Below the pieces are notes generated by a model that worked only from the letters and a program-made list of their open reading frames with translations, was not told where the DNA came from and ran no database searches. Source: Oscillospiraceae bacterium (GTDB taxonomy: Bacteria; Bacillota_A; Clostridia; Oscillospirales; Oscillospiraceae). From it: a stretch of 11,814 nt of DNA. The position numbers and the translations under genes are program-made. Position 1 is the first letter of the stretch, and the number at the start of each line of letters is the position of its first letter. Positions 1 to 6,508 of this stretch are shown here, piece by piece. The stretch spans positions 1-11,814 of the forward strand of contig JAGBEM010000038.1 in assembly GCA_017936985.1 (NCBI GenBank). Direction: 5' to 3'.

Positions 1-29
1 CTGCGAATCAATTCCTCCTGGGTACTCAT
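1..29 (-). CDS. sigF: RNA polymerase sporulation sigma factor SigF, N-terminal fragment
   Basis: Only the first nine codons are in the window (MSTQEELIR), and the rest lies beyond base 1. The ATG shares bases with the TGA stop of spoIIAB in an ATGA overlap. A GGAGG-like site is not visible close by, so translation is probably coupled to spoIIAB. The identification rests on gene order: spoIIAA-spoIIAB-sigF is a conserved operon in endospore formers, and the third gene encodes the first forespore-specific sigma factor. Nine residues cannot confirm the family by themselves, so this is inference from synteny. Confidence 0.75.
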
Positions 30-457
30 TGTCTTCTTTGGATCTTACGGCGCATATGTACCGTAGTTCCCTTGCCCGGTTGGGATATGACTTCAAAGCT
101 GGTCATAAAGCTCTCCATAATGGTAAAGCCCATACCGCTTCTGTCACTGCCGCCGGTGGTAAACATAGGCCGTCTGGCCGCTTCCGTATCTGCGATTCCA
201 ACGCCTTTGTCCTTAACGACAATGTCCAGTACATTGTCCTTTAAGATCCGGCAGCGCAGCATGATCATGCCGTATTCATCGGGATAAGCGTGTACGATGC
301 AGTTGGTCACCGCTTCCGAAACTGCCGTGCGAATATCCCCCAGCTCCTCCAGCGTCGGGTCCATTTGCGCCGCAAAACAGGCAACCGCTGACCGGGCAAA
401 TGCCTCATTGCATGACCTGCTCGGAAATTCCAAAATCATATAGTTATCAAATTTCAT
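26..457 (-). CDS. spoIIAB: Anti-sigma F factor / serine kinase SpoIIAB
   Basis: A 143-residue GHKL-type ATPase, normal length for SpoIIAB. In this family the protein binds SigF and holds it inactive in the predivisional cell and mother cell. It also uses ATP to phosphorylate SpoIIAA. The ATP-binding motifs are intact: an N-box EAVTN at residues 48-52, a G1 box DKGVGIAD at 83-90, and a G2 box SGMGF at 107-111. The start is fixed by AAGGAGG about 7 bases upstream, inside the end of spoIIAA. Its ATG overlaps the spoIIAA TGA (ATGA), and its own TGA overlaps the sigF ATG in the same way. This suggests translational coupling that keeps the three proteins in proportion. I see no missing residue or frameshift. 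The order and motifs make other GHKL kinases such as RsbW very unlikely. Confidence 0.97.
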   Translation of the reverse strand: MKFDNYMILEFPSRSCNEAFARSAVACFAAQMDPTLEELGDIRTAVSEAVTNCIVHAYPDEYGMIMLRCRILKDNVLDIVVKDKGVGIADTEAARRPMFTTGGSDRSGMGFTIMESFMTSFEVISQPGKGTTVHMRRKIQRRQ

Positions 458-771
458 GTTACAGCCTCCTTGATTTCCACTAATTTATCGATCCCAGACG
501 CCCGGAAAACTCGCATAGGCTGCTGACAGATCCCCGTCAGCTCCAGTTTCCCCTCGATCTGAGTCATATTTCTTAACGCATTGATAACCACTGCAATGCC
601 GGATGAATCCACAAACGTCACATCCTGAAAATCCAGAATGCACACATCCGGCGTGTAGGCTTCGATTTTTCCGGAAATGGCCTGAATGTAGTGCTTTGCG
701 CAGTGGTGATCGATCTCGCCGGTCAGTGCCACGGTCAATCGGCCGTTTTCCAGAAAGCTGGTAAAGTGCAT
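454..771 (-). CDS. spoIIAA: Anti-sigma F factor antagonist SpoIIAA
   Basis: A 105-residue STAS-domain protein, slightly shorter than the roughly 117 residues usual in Bacillus but complete. In the family, dephosphorylated SpoIIAA binds SpoIIAB and frees SigF. The phosphorylation loop is visible as VDSSG at residues 54-58, and by alignment the phosphorylated serine is Ser57, matching Ser58 of Bacillus subtilis. The domain begins with the usual strand pattern (RLTVALTGEIDH, residues 11-22). The ATG at 771 has a strong AAAGGAGGAG site 7-8 bases upstream, which settles the start. It is the first gene of the operon in this window. valS lies upstream in the same direction but is closed off by a strong terminator, so spoIIAA needs its own promoter between 772 and 855. 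I could not identify that promoter with confidence. Confidence 0.96.
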   Translation of the reverse strand: MHFTSFLENGRLTVALTGEIDHHCAKHYIQAISGKIEAYTPDVCILDFQDVTFVDSSGIAVVINALRNMTQIEGKLELTGICQQPMRVFRASGIDKLVEIKEAVT

Positions 772-842
772 ATTATCTCCTCCTTTATTGATTCAATGAC
801 AGTATAAATCTTCTGATGCGTATTTTTCGTCGCATTGACAAA

Positions 843-890
843 GATAAAAAAATAACTCTCCCAGGCAAACCTTTCGTTTGCCTGGGAGAG
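843..890 (-). terminator. Intrinsic terminator of valS
   Basis: A perfect 15-bp inverted repeat (arms 876-890 and 856-870) with a 5-base loop at 871-875. It begins 15 bases past the valS stop. On the minus strand it is followed by a T-rich run, TTATTTTTTTATC. It separates valS from the sporulation operon that follows in the same direction, so read-through from a growth gene into spoIIA should be low. Confidence 0.95.
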
Positions 891-905
891 TTTCAAATTA
901 TGCAA

Positions 906-3551
906 TTACAGCTTCTTCATAGCAGCTTCGCTCTGCTCCAGCTGTGCGATGAGATCCTTTGTCTTCTGTGCCTTTTCCTTTTCGGCGTTTACAACGGACT
1001 CAGGAGCCCGGTCCACGAAGTTTTTGTTAGAGAGCTTTGCTTCCAGACCTGCCAGGAACTTACGGTTCTTCTCCAATTCCTTACCGATGCGCTCTAGCTC
1101 CTTGGCCACATCCACCAGCTGACCCATGGGGATATACAGCTTGGCATCTGCGGTAGTGCAGCAGACCATGCCGTCCAGATTCTCCGGCTCATTCTCCAGA
1201 AGCGTCACACCTTCAGCATAAGCCAGACGCTCAATAAAGCCTTCGCCTTCGGTAAACACTGCCGGCTTGGAGGTCAAGATATACAGCGCGGCCTTCTTGC
1301 TGGGCGGTACATTCATCTCGCTTCTGCGGTTGCGGATGGCGCGGATGGCTTCCATAACAGATTCCATCTGACTCTCTTCTGCCTTGAAGGCCAGTTCTTC
1401 GCTAAACGCAGGCCACTGAGCCACGATCAACGCACTTCCCTCGTGGGGAATGGACTGCCAAATCTCCTCAGTAATGAACGGCATAAACGGATGCAGCAGC
1501 TTAAGGATCTGATCCAGAACATACACCAGCACCGCAATCGCAGTCTGCTTGCGCTCTGCGTCCTCGCTGTAGAGTCTTGCCTTTGTCAGCTCGATATACC
1601 AGTCGCAGTAGGTATCCCAGACGAAATCATAGATCTTCTGCACGGCAACGCCCAGCTCGTACTTCTCCAGATTTTCCGTTACCTCGCTGATCAGCGTATT
1701 CAGCTTGGAAAGCACCCACTTGTCAGCGATCTCCAGCTTGGAAAGTGCAGGCAGTTCGTTCTTTGCATCCTCGCCCAGATTCATCAGCACATAGCGGCTG
1801 GCATTCCACAGCTTGTTGGCAAAGTTACGCATGGCCTCACACCGCTCCACATAGAAACGCATATCATTTCCGGGAGAGTTGCCGGTAACCATATTCATAC
1901 GCAGCGCATCGCAGCCGTACTTTTCGATCATCTCCAGCGGATCGATGCCGTTACCCAAGGATTTCGACATCTTTCTTCCCTTGTCGTCACGAACCAGGCC
2001 ATGGATCAGCACGGTGTGGAACGGAGCCTTGTGCATATGCTCAAGACCAGACACGATCATGCGAGAGACCCAGAAAGTGATGATGTCATAACCGGTGACC
2101 AACACATCTGTGGGATAGAACTTCTGAAGATCTGCAGTGTTTTCCGGCCAACCCAAAGTGGAGAAAGGCCACAAAGCGGAGCTAAACCAAGTGTCCAGCA
2201 CATCAGGATCCCGTTCAATATGGGTACTGCCGCACTTTTCGCACTTGCAGGCATCCTCCCGGGTGCAGGTCATATGGCCGCAATCGGCGCAGTACCAAAC
2301 CGGGATCTGATGACCCCACCACAACTGACGGGAAATGCACCAGTCGTGCAGATTCTCCATCCAGTTCATGTAGTTCTTGGTGAAGCGCTCGGGAACGAAC
2401 TTGGTCTCCCCATCTCTAACGCTGCGGATCGCTTCCTTTGCCAGAGGCTCCATCTTCACGAACCACTGGGCAGATACGATAGGCTCTACATCATTGCCGC
2501 AGCGGTAGCAGGTGCCTACGTTGTGCTGATGCTCCTCGATCTTTTCCAGCAGACCCAGAGCATCCAGATCGGCAATGATAGCCTTACGGGCCTCGTAGCG
2601 ATCCATGCCGCAGTATTTGCCGCCCAACTCGTTGACCTTGCCGTTGTCGTCCAGAACACGGATGGTCTCCAGATTGTGCCGCAGGCCCACCTCAAAGTCG
2701 TTGGGGTCATGGGCAGGTGTCATCTTTACGCAGCCGGTTCCGAATTCCAGATCCACATATTCGTCAGCCACGATGGGAATTTCCCGATCCATCAGCGGCA
2801 GCAGACACTTCTTGCCGATAATATCTTGATAGCGCTCGTCGTTGGGATTCACAGCTACACCGGAGTCGCCCAGCATAGTTTCCGGGCGGGTAGTCGCCAC
2901 GATCACATAACGGCCTTCCTCACCGACAATGGGATATTTCAGATGCCACAGGTTGCCGGGCTTGTCCACATATTCCACTTCCGCGTCAGACAGCGCGGTA
3001 ACGCAGTGGGGGCACCAGTTGACGATCCGGCTTCCCTTGTAGATCAGACCCTTTTCATACAGGGAAACGAACACTTCCCGAACTGCCTTGGAGCAGCCCT
3101 CATCCATAGTAAATCTGGCTCTGTCCCAATCGCAGGAAGCACCCAGCTTTTTTTGCTGCTCCACGATCCGGTTGCCGTACTTGTGCTTCCAGTCCCAGAC
3201 CCGCTCCAGGAACTTTTCCCGGCCAAGGTCATGTCGGCTTAAGCCTTCTTTGGTACGCAGTTCTTCTTCCACCTTGATCTGTGTCGCAATACCCGCATGG
3301 TCAGTTCCAGGAACCCACAGTGCGTCATAGCCCTGCATCCGCTTAAAGCGGATCAAAGTATCCTGCAGTGTTGCGTCCATGGCGTGACCCATGTGCAGCT
3401 GGCCGGTAACATTGGGGGGCGGCATAACGATGGTAAAGGGCTTGGCATCTGCTTTTCCCTGGGGCTTAAAATAGCCGCCTTCTTCCCACATTTTGTAAAT
3501 TTCTGTTTCGACCTTCTGGGGTTCATACACCTTCGGCAGTTCTCTTGCCAT
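906..3551 (-). CDS. valS: Valyl-tRNA synthetase
   Basis: An 881-residue class I aminoacyl-tRNA synthetase that charges tRNA-Val in the cytoplasm; the length is typical. Visible elements in order are: the HIGH signature as HMGH at residues 53-56 after PPPNVTGQL; the CP1 editing domain with TRPETMLGD and the [12 protein letters not shown] loop; Cys-pair motifs YRCG and CADCG...CEKCG; the [10 protein letters not shown] block; the KMSKS signature at residues 527-531; an alpha-helical anticodon-binding region; and a Lys/Glu-rich C-terminal coiled-coil arm covering about the last 65 residues. A GTG at 3560 is also in frame. The AAGGAG site lies 8 bases before the ATG at 3551 and overlaps that GTG, so the ATG start was chosen. 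The gene follows a T-box leader and ends at a strong terminator, which makes it a single-gene unit. The editing domain tells it apart from isoleucyl and leucyl enzymes together with the overall valine-type sequence. Confidence 0.98.
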   Translation of the reverse strand: MARELPKVYEPQKVETEIYKMWEEGGYFKPQGKADAKPFTIVMPPPNVTGQLHMGHAMDATLQDTLIRFKRMQGYDALWVPGTDHAGIATQIKVEEELRTKEGLSRHDLGREKFLERVWDWKHKYGNRIVEQQKKLGASCDWDRARFTMDEGCSKAVREVFVSLYEKGLIYKGSRIVNWCPHCVTALSDAEVEYVDKPGNLWHLKYPIVGEEGRYVIVATTRPETMLGDSGVAVNPNDERYQDIIGKKCLLPLMDREIPIVADEYVDLEFGTGCVKMTPAHDPNDFEVGLRHNLETIRVLDDNGKVNELGGKYCGMDRYEARKAIIADLDALGLLEKIEEHQHNVGTCYRCGNDVEPIVSAQWFVKMEPLAKEAIRSVRDGETKFVPERFTKNYMNWMENLHDWCISRQLWWGHQIPVWYCADCGHMTCTREDACKCEKCGSTHIERDPDVLDTWFSSALWPFSTLGWPENTADLQKFYPTDVLVTGYDIITFWVSRMIVSGLEHMHKAPFHTVLIHGLVRDDKGRKMSKSLGNGIDPLEMIEKYGCDALRMNMVTGNSPGNDMRFYVERCEAMRNFANKLWNASRYVLMNLGEDAKNELPALSKLEIADKWVLSKLNTLISEVTENLEKYELGVAVQKIYDFVWDTYCDWYIELTKARLYSEDAERKQTAIAVLVYVLDQILKLLHPFMPFITEEIWQSIPHEGSALIVAQWPAFSEELAFKAEESQMESVMEAIRAIRNRRSEMNVPPSKKAALYILTSKPAVFTEGEGFIERLAYAEGVTLLENEPENLDGMVCCTTADAKLYIPMGQLVDVAKELERIGKELEKNRKFLAGLEAKLSNKNFVDRAPESVVNAEKEKAQKTKDLIAQLEQSEAAMKKL

Positions 3552-3570
3552 AATTAACACTCCTTTTCAT

Positions 3571-3797
3571 GAAAAAACGCCCTGAGCGTCATGCTCAGGG
3601 CGAAAAACTTTCCGCGGTACCACCTGAATTCCCTTGCGGGCACTCAATAGCTGTAACGGGCTTACCCGGACCTCCCTACTGATTTTCAGAAAGCCTGCTC
3701 CGGGGCGACCATTCGCTTAGGAACCCTGTGCGCTCACACCAAAATACGCACTCTCTGAAAGGGTCCGGGAGCGAAACCTCCCCATCAACGCAATTAC
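3571..3797 (-). promoter_or_regulatory. T-box leader of valS (tRNA-Val responsive)
   Basis: The leader carries the T-box core AGGTGGTACCGCGG (3625-3612), whose UGGU pairs with the free NCCA end of uncharged tRNA in known T-boxes. Stem I can be folded by eye as nested helices: GGGG 3783-3780 with CCCC 3705-3702, TTCGCT 3775-3770 with AGCGAA 3717-3712, GGACCC 3766-3761 with a GGGTTCC strand at 3726-3720, and TGCG 3750-3747 with CGCA 3732-3729. It includes an AGAGAG element at 3756-3751 and a distal GGTGTGAG loop. The 3' strand of the specifier loop reads TGGTCG, and GTC at 3709-3707 followed by G is the likely valine specifier codon. The leader ends in a terminator, a 10-bp perfect stem (3602-3593 with 3587-3578) followed by six T. 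Uncharged tRNA-Val should favour the antiterminator and valS expression. The specifier register and antiterminator pairing are my inference. Confidence 0.95.
3572..3602 (-). terminator. Regulated terminator within the valS T-box leader
   Basis: A 10-bp perfect stem, CGCCCTGAGC paired with GCTCAGGGCG, has a 5-base loop (ATGAC) and is followed by TTTTTT on the minus strand. It lies about 20 bases before the valS start codon and just downstream of the T-box core. This is the position expected for the conditional terminator of a T-box riboswitch. Confidence 0.92.
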
Positions 3798-3804
3798 CAC
3801 GGAT

Positions 3805-3833
3805 AAATTAACACATTTTTTACCTTCTGTCAA
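3805..3833 (-). promoter_or_regulatory. Promoter of the valS T-box transcript
   Basis: A perfect TTGACA -35 box (3833-3828) is followed after 17 bases by TAATTT (3810-3805), a weak -10 box. The predicted start falls near 3798, just before the first element of the T-box leader. The strong -35 and correct spacing support it, while the poor -10 match lowers certainty. It is back to back with the glycosyltransferase promoter about 30 bp away. Confidence 0.7.
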
Positions 3834-3862
3834 CTCGAAACCGAAAAAACAGGCATCATTTC

Positions 3863-3891
3863 TTGACGGCTAGAAAATATTGACATATAAT
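3863..3891 (+). promoter_or_regulatory. Sigma-A-type promoter of the glycosyltransferase gene
   Basis: TTGACG (3863-3868) and a perfect TATAAT (3886-3891) are separated by exactly 17 bases. This is the best match to the vegetative consensus in the window. The predicted start near 3898 leaves an untranslated leader of only about 16-25 bases before the possible start codons. Confidence 0.85.
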
Positions 3892-3922
3892 AAAACAAAT
3901 TCACGATTGCGAGTTGATGTAC

Positions 3923-4888
3923 ATGAAACTTTCCCTGGTAGTCCCTTGCTATAACGAAGCGGAGAATGTATTTCCCTTTCAGGATGCAGCAATTACCGCC
4001 TTTGCTGACTGCGGCTATGATTTTGAGATCGTCTATGTGGACGATGGCAGCCGGGATGCTACGCTTCACAATCTGAAAAGGCTTCATACAGCACAAAAAT
4101 GCCCGGTAACGGTCGTGTCCTTTTCCAGGAATTTCGGCAAGGAAGCTGCGCTGTATGCCGGTCTGCATCATGCCCAGGGCGAATATATATGCTTTATCGA
4201 CGGCGATCTGCAGCAGCGTCCGGAGACTGTCCGGGAAATGGTGAAGATCCTGGACGAGCAGCCAACGGTTGACATCGTGGCTGCTTATCAGGACCGGCGC
4301 AGCGAGGGAAAGATTCTCTCTTTCTTTAAGCGTTCCTTCTACAGTGTGATCAACCGTCTTTCCGATGTAACGCTCCAGTCCGATGCCAGCGATTTCAGAA
4401 CCTTCCGAAGAAGTGTTCGGGACAGTCTGCTGTCCATCGCCGAATACCACCGCTTCTCCAAGGGCATCTTTGCCTGGGTGGGGTATGAGACCTGCTATAT
4501 TCCCTACACCGCTGCTCCCCGGGCAGCCGGCAAGACCAAATGGAGCTTCCGCAAACTGCTTAACTACGCCATTGAAGGCATCATCGGCTTCTCTACGAAA
4601 CCTCTGCGAATTGCTACCTATACCGGTATCTTCACTGCAATTGCTGCCCTCTTGTATCTGATCGCGGTTGTCTGTGAAAAGCTGATCACCGGTATTGATA
4701 TCCCAGGCTATGCCACCATCATCGTCCTCATCCTGCTTCTGGGCGGTATCCAACTGCTGTGCATCGGCATCATCGGCGAATATGTTGGCAAAAACTTTGA
4801 GCAGAGCAAACACCGACCGGTCTACATTGCAAAGAAAGTGCTGACACCTGAAGGCAAAGTACCTCTCTCAGATGGAGAAAGCAGTTAA
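3923..4888 (+). CDS. GT2 family glycosyltransferase, GtrB / dolichyl-phosphate-mannose-synthase-like
   Basis: A 321-residue membrane-associated family 2 glycosyltransferase. The N-terminal catalytic domain shows VVPCYNE at 6-12, the nucleotide-sugar motif DDGS at 40-43, SRNFGKEAAL at 68-77, and the metal-binding DGDLQ at 93-97. Two hydrophobic segments follow, at about residues 235-257 and 264-288, with a conserved IIGEYVGKNF end before a basic tail. This layout matches GtrB, YkcC and CsbB proteins, which move a sugar from a nucleotide donor to undecaprenyl phosphate on the inner membrane face. The sugar and the downstream acceptor cannot be told. No GtrA-type flippase or polymer glycosyltransferase sits beside it, so it may act with partners elsewhere. 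TTG at 3914, ATG at 3917 and ATG at 3923 are all in frame, and none has a good Shine-Dalgarno site. I chose 3923 because the protein then starts right at the conserved first strand and a weak GAG lies 9 bases upstream. Confidence 0.9.
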   Translation: MKLSLVVPCYNEAENVFPFQDAAITAFADCGYDFEIVYVDDGSRDATLHNLKRLHTAQKCPVTVVSFSRNFGKEAALYAGLHHAQGEYICFIDGDLQQRPETVREMVKILDEQPTVDIVAAYQDRRSEGKILSFFKRSFYSVINRLSDVTLQSDASDFRTFRRSVRDSLLSIAEYHRFSKGIFAWVGYETCYIPYTAAPRAAGKTKWSFRKLLNYAIEGIIGFSTKPLRIATYTGIFTAIAALLYLIAVVCEKLITGIDIPGYATIIVLILLLGGIQLLCIGIIGEYVGKNFEQSKHRPVYIAKKVLTPEGKVPLSDGESS

Positions 4889-4898
4889 AATACTCTCC

Positions 4899-4920
4899 AG
4901 ATCTTCGGATTTTTGTTTTG
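4899..4920 (+). terminator. Possible weak terminator after the glycosyltransferase gene
   Basis: A short 5-bp stem with one G-T pair (4899-4903 with 4908-4912) closed by a TTCG tetraloop is followed by TTGTTTTG. It lies 10 bases past the stop codon. The stem is too short to be confident, and some transcripts may run on into the PHP gene. Confidence 0.35.
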
Positions 4921-4928
4921 CTGAAATC

Positions 4929-4957
4929 TTGCGCATTGCTTCGATTTATTTTATGAT
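4929..4957 (+). promoter_or_regulatory. Possible promoter of the PHP-domain gene
   Basis: TTGCGC (4929-4934) and TATGAT (4952-4957) are separated by 17 bases. The -10 box matches five of six consensus bases but the -35 only three. The predicted start near 4964 would leave a 27-base leader holding the GGAGG site. Confidence 0.4.
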
Positions 4958-4990
4958 GAGCTATCATATACAAAGTATGGAGGTCAGACC

Positions 4991-5992
4991 ATGAAACGCT
5001 ATTTACTTCCGGAAGGGACAAACTATTATAAGGCAAACCTGCATTGTCACTCTACAGTCTCAGACGGCAAATTGACTCCGGAAGAGATCAAACAGGCATA
5101 CATGAAAAGAGGCTATTCCATCGTGGCCTTTACCGACCATGAGATCATGGTACCCCACCCGGAACTGGCATCCGAGGATTTTCTTCCCCTTAACGGCTAT
5201 GAGTACGCCATCATGGAAGACGAAACGGAAGAAAAGAACTGCTTTAAGCTGCGCAAATGCTGCCATATGTGTTTGATCGCGCTGGAGCCGGATAACCGGA
5301 ACCATGTCTGCTGGCACGGGGTACTGCTCGGAAATGCAAAAAACTATGCAAGCTATGCCAATGTGGACCCTAATACCCCCCTCTATAAACGCGTATATAG
5401 TGGAGAAGGCATCACAGAAGTGATGCAGGAAGCCAGAAAAGCCGGCTTCTTTGTTACATATAACCACCCTGCCTGGTCAATGGAAGATATGGTGGATGTG
5501 ATCAATTACCACGGTATGCACGCTCTGGAGATCTATAACACAGGCTCCTATAACCACGGCTGGGAGGATTATCAGCCCGCTATGTTTGATGCCATGCTCC
5601 GCCGGGGCAAAGAAGTTTACTGTATTGCGGCAGATGATAACCACAGCTTAAACAGCATGTTCGGCGGCTGGACTATGATCTGCGCTGATAAGCTGGAGTA
5701 CCGCACCATCACCAAAGCACTGCAAAACGGCCATTTTTACGCATCCACCGGACCTGAGATCAAGGCGCTTTGGTTTGAGGATGGCAACATCCACATCGAA
5801 TGTTCCCCCGCGGCTGAGATCCAAGTCAACTACGGCTCTCGTAGGGCAGAACGCTACAAGGCAGCTGACGCACCCCTGACCGAAGCAGACATTCCTGTAG
5901 AGCCCAACGACTTCTATGTCCGCATCACCGTCACCGATGCCAACGGCGGTCATGCCAATACAAACCCCTACTATACAAAGGATCTATTCTGA
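4991..5992 (+). CDS. PHP-domain metal-dependent phosphoesterase-like protein
   Basis: A 333-residue soluble protein with no signal peptide or membrane segment. The PHP metal-site motifs are present in order: HCH at residues 18-20 in NLHCHSTVSDG, TDH at 48-50, Glu71 in NGYEYA, His92, YNHPAW with His159, and DDNH with Asp216 and His218. PHP enzymes bind two or three metal ions and hydrolyse phosphate esters; members include histidinol phosphatase and nucleoside 3',5'-bisphosphate phosphatases. The overall layout, with about 100 further residues of predicted beta structure after the last metal motif, resembles stand-alone CehA/McbA-like PHP proteins whose substrates are mostly unknown. Residues 84-109 form an unusual insert with five Cys and three His. 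The ATG has a GGAGG site 7 bases upstream, which fixes the start. It follows the glycosyltransferase gene by 102 bp and is closed by the shared terminator. The substrate cannot be inferred. Confidence 0.9.
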   Translation: MKRYLLPEGTNYYKANLHCHSTVSDGKLTPEEIKQAYMKRGYSIVAFTDHEIMVPHPELASEDFLPLNGYEYAIMEDETEEKNCFKLRKCCHMCLIALEPDNRNHVCWHGVLLGNAKNYASYANVDPNTPLYKRVYSGEGITEVMQEARKAGFFVTYNHPAWSMEDMVDVINYHGMHALEIYNTGSYNHGWEDYQPAMFDAMLRRGKEVYCIAADDNHSLNSMFGGWTMICADKLEYRTITKALQNGHFYASTGPEIKALWFEDGNIHIECSPAAEIQVNYGSRRAERYKAADAPLTEADIPVEPNDFYVRITVTDANGGHANTNPYYTKDLF

Positions 5993-5999
5993 TACACGA

Positions 6000-6029
6000 A
6001 AAAGGCTTCGGATCACTCCGAAGCCTTTT
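6000..6029. terminator. Bidirectional terminator between the PHP gene and yajC
   Basis: A perfect 13-bp inverted repeat (6000-6012 with 6017-6029) with a TCAC loop. The outer arms are A-rich on one side and T-rich on the other, so it ends in a T run on both strands. It lies 8 bases past the stop of the plus-strand PHP gene and 10 bases past the stop of the minus-strand yajC gene, so it can end transcription from both. Confidence 0.95.
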
Positions 6030-6039
6030 ATCATACACT

Positions 6040-6441
6040 TTAGCGCTTGTCCTTATTGGTCTTTGCAGCTTTCTTGGCAGCCACAGCCTTAGCACGCTCT
6101 TCTTCAGCCTTCTTCTTAGCCTCGGCAGCGGCAGCGGCGGCAGTGTCGTTGGTGGACAGAGCCCACTTGCACAGCTCGATGCGAACCTGATCAGCACCGG
6201 TCTCGATAACGAACTTGTCATCCTTAACATTGACAACAGTACCCACGATACCGCCAATGGTAGTGATCTTGTCACCGACCTTAACGGAAGAACGCAGCTG
6301 CTCTGCTTCCTTCTTGCGCTTGTTTTCAGGGCGGATCAGCATGAAGTAGAAAATGGCGACCATAGCCACCAGCATAATGATAGTGCCGCCCATACTACCG
6401 GCAGGAACTTCACCAGCGCCTTCAGTCAGAAAATACAACAT
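6040..6441 (-). CDS. yajC: Preprotein translocase accessory subunit YajC
   Basis: A 133-residue single-pass membrane protein. A short outer N-terminus is followed by one hydrophobic segment at about residues 19-36, and then by the signature LIRPENKRKKE and the conserved cytoplasmic domain (VKVGDKITTIGGIVGTV). The family associates with SecDF and the SecYEG channel and is not essential in studied bacteria. The last 30-odd residues are an Ala/Lys/Glu-rich charged tail, longer than in Escherichia coli. The ATG at 6441 has an AAAGGAGA site 8 bases upstream. It lies 67 bp downstream of tgt, the usual neighbour, and has its own strong promoter in that gap. secD and secF are not beside it: the operon ends here at a terminator. 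Confidence 0.95.
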   Translation of the reverse strand: MLYFLTEGAGEVPAGSMGGTIIMLVAMVAIFYFMLIRPENKRKKEAEQLRSSVKVGDKITTIGGIVGTVVNVKDDKFVIETGADQVRIELCKWALSTNDTAAAAAAEAKKKAEEERAKAVAAKKAAKTNKDKR

Positions 6442-6473
6442 AAAATTGTCTCCTTTGTTTCATAATCGTAACT

Positions 6474-6501
6474 ATTATACCATTGAAACCACAAATTGCA
6501 A
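6474..6501 (-). promoter_or_regulatory. Internal promoter for yajC with extended -10
   Basis: A perfect TATAAT (6479-6474) is preceded directly by TGG, giving an extended -10 element TGNTATAAT. TTGCAA (6501-6496) lies 16 bases upstream as a moderate -35 box. It sits in the tgt-yajC gap, with a predicted start near 6467, leaving about 26 bases of leader with the ribosome binding site. Confidence 0.75.
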
Positions 6502-6508
6502 GCAAAAT

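Noticed and set aside
784..820. A possible sigma-H promoter for spoIIAA (AGAAGATTT followed by TGAAT on the minus strand)
   Set aside because: The boxes resemble the sigma-H pattern, which is expected for this operon. The spacing is three to four bases too short and the -35 box has mismatches, so I do not call it.
1443..3242. A 599-codon open frame on the plus strand
   Set aside because: It lies wholly antisense to valS, has no ribosome binding site or recognisable motif, and is explained by codon bias in valS.
3830..4813. A 327-codon open frame on the minus strand
   Set aside because: It is antisense to the well-supported glycosyltransferase gene and overlaps the valS promoter. Its translation is low in hydrophobic order and has no known motif.
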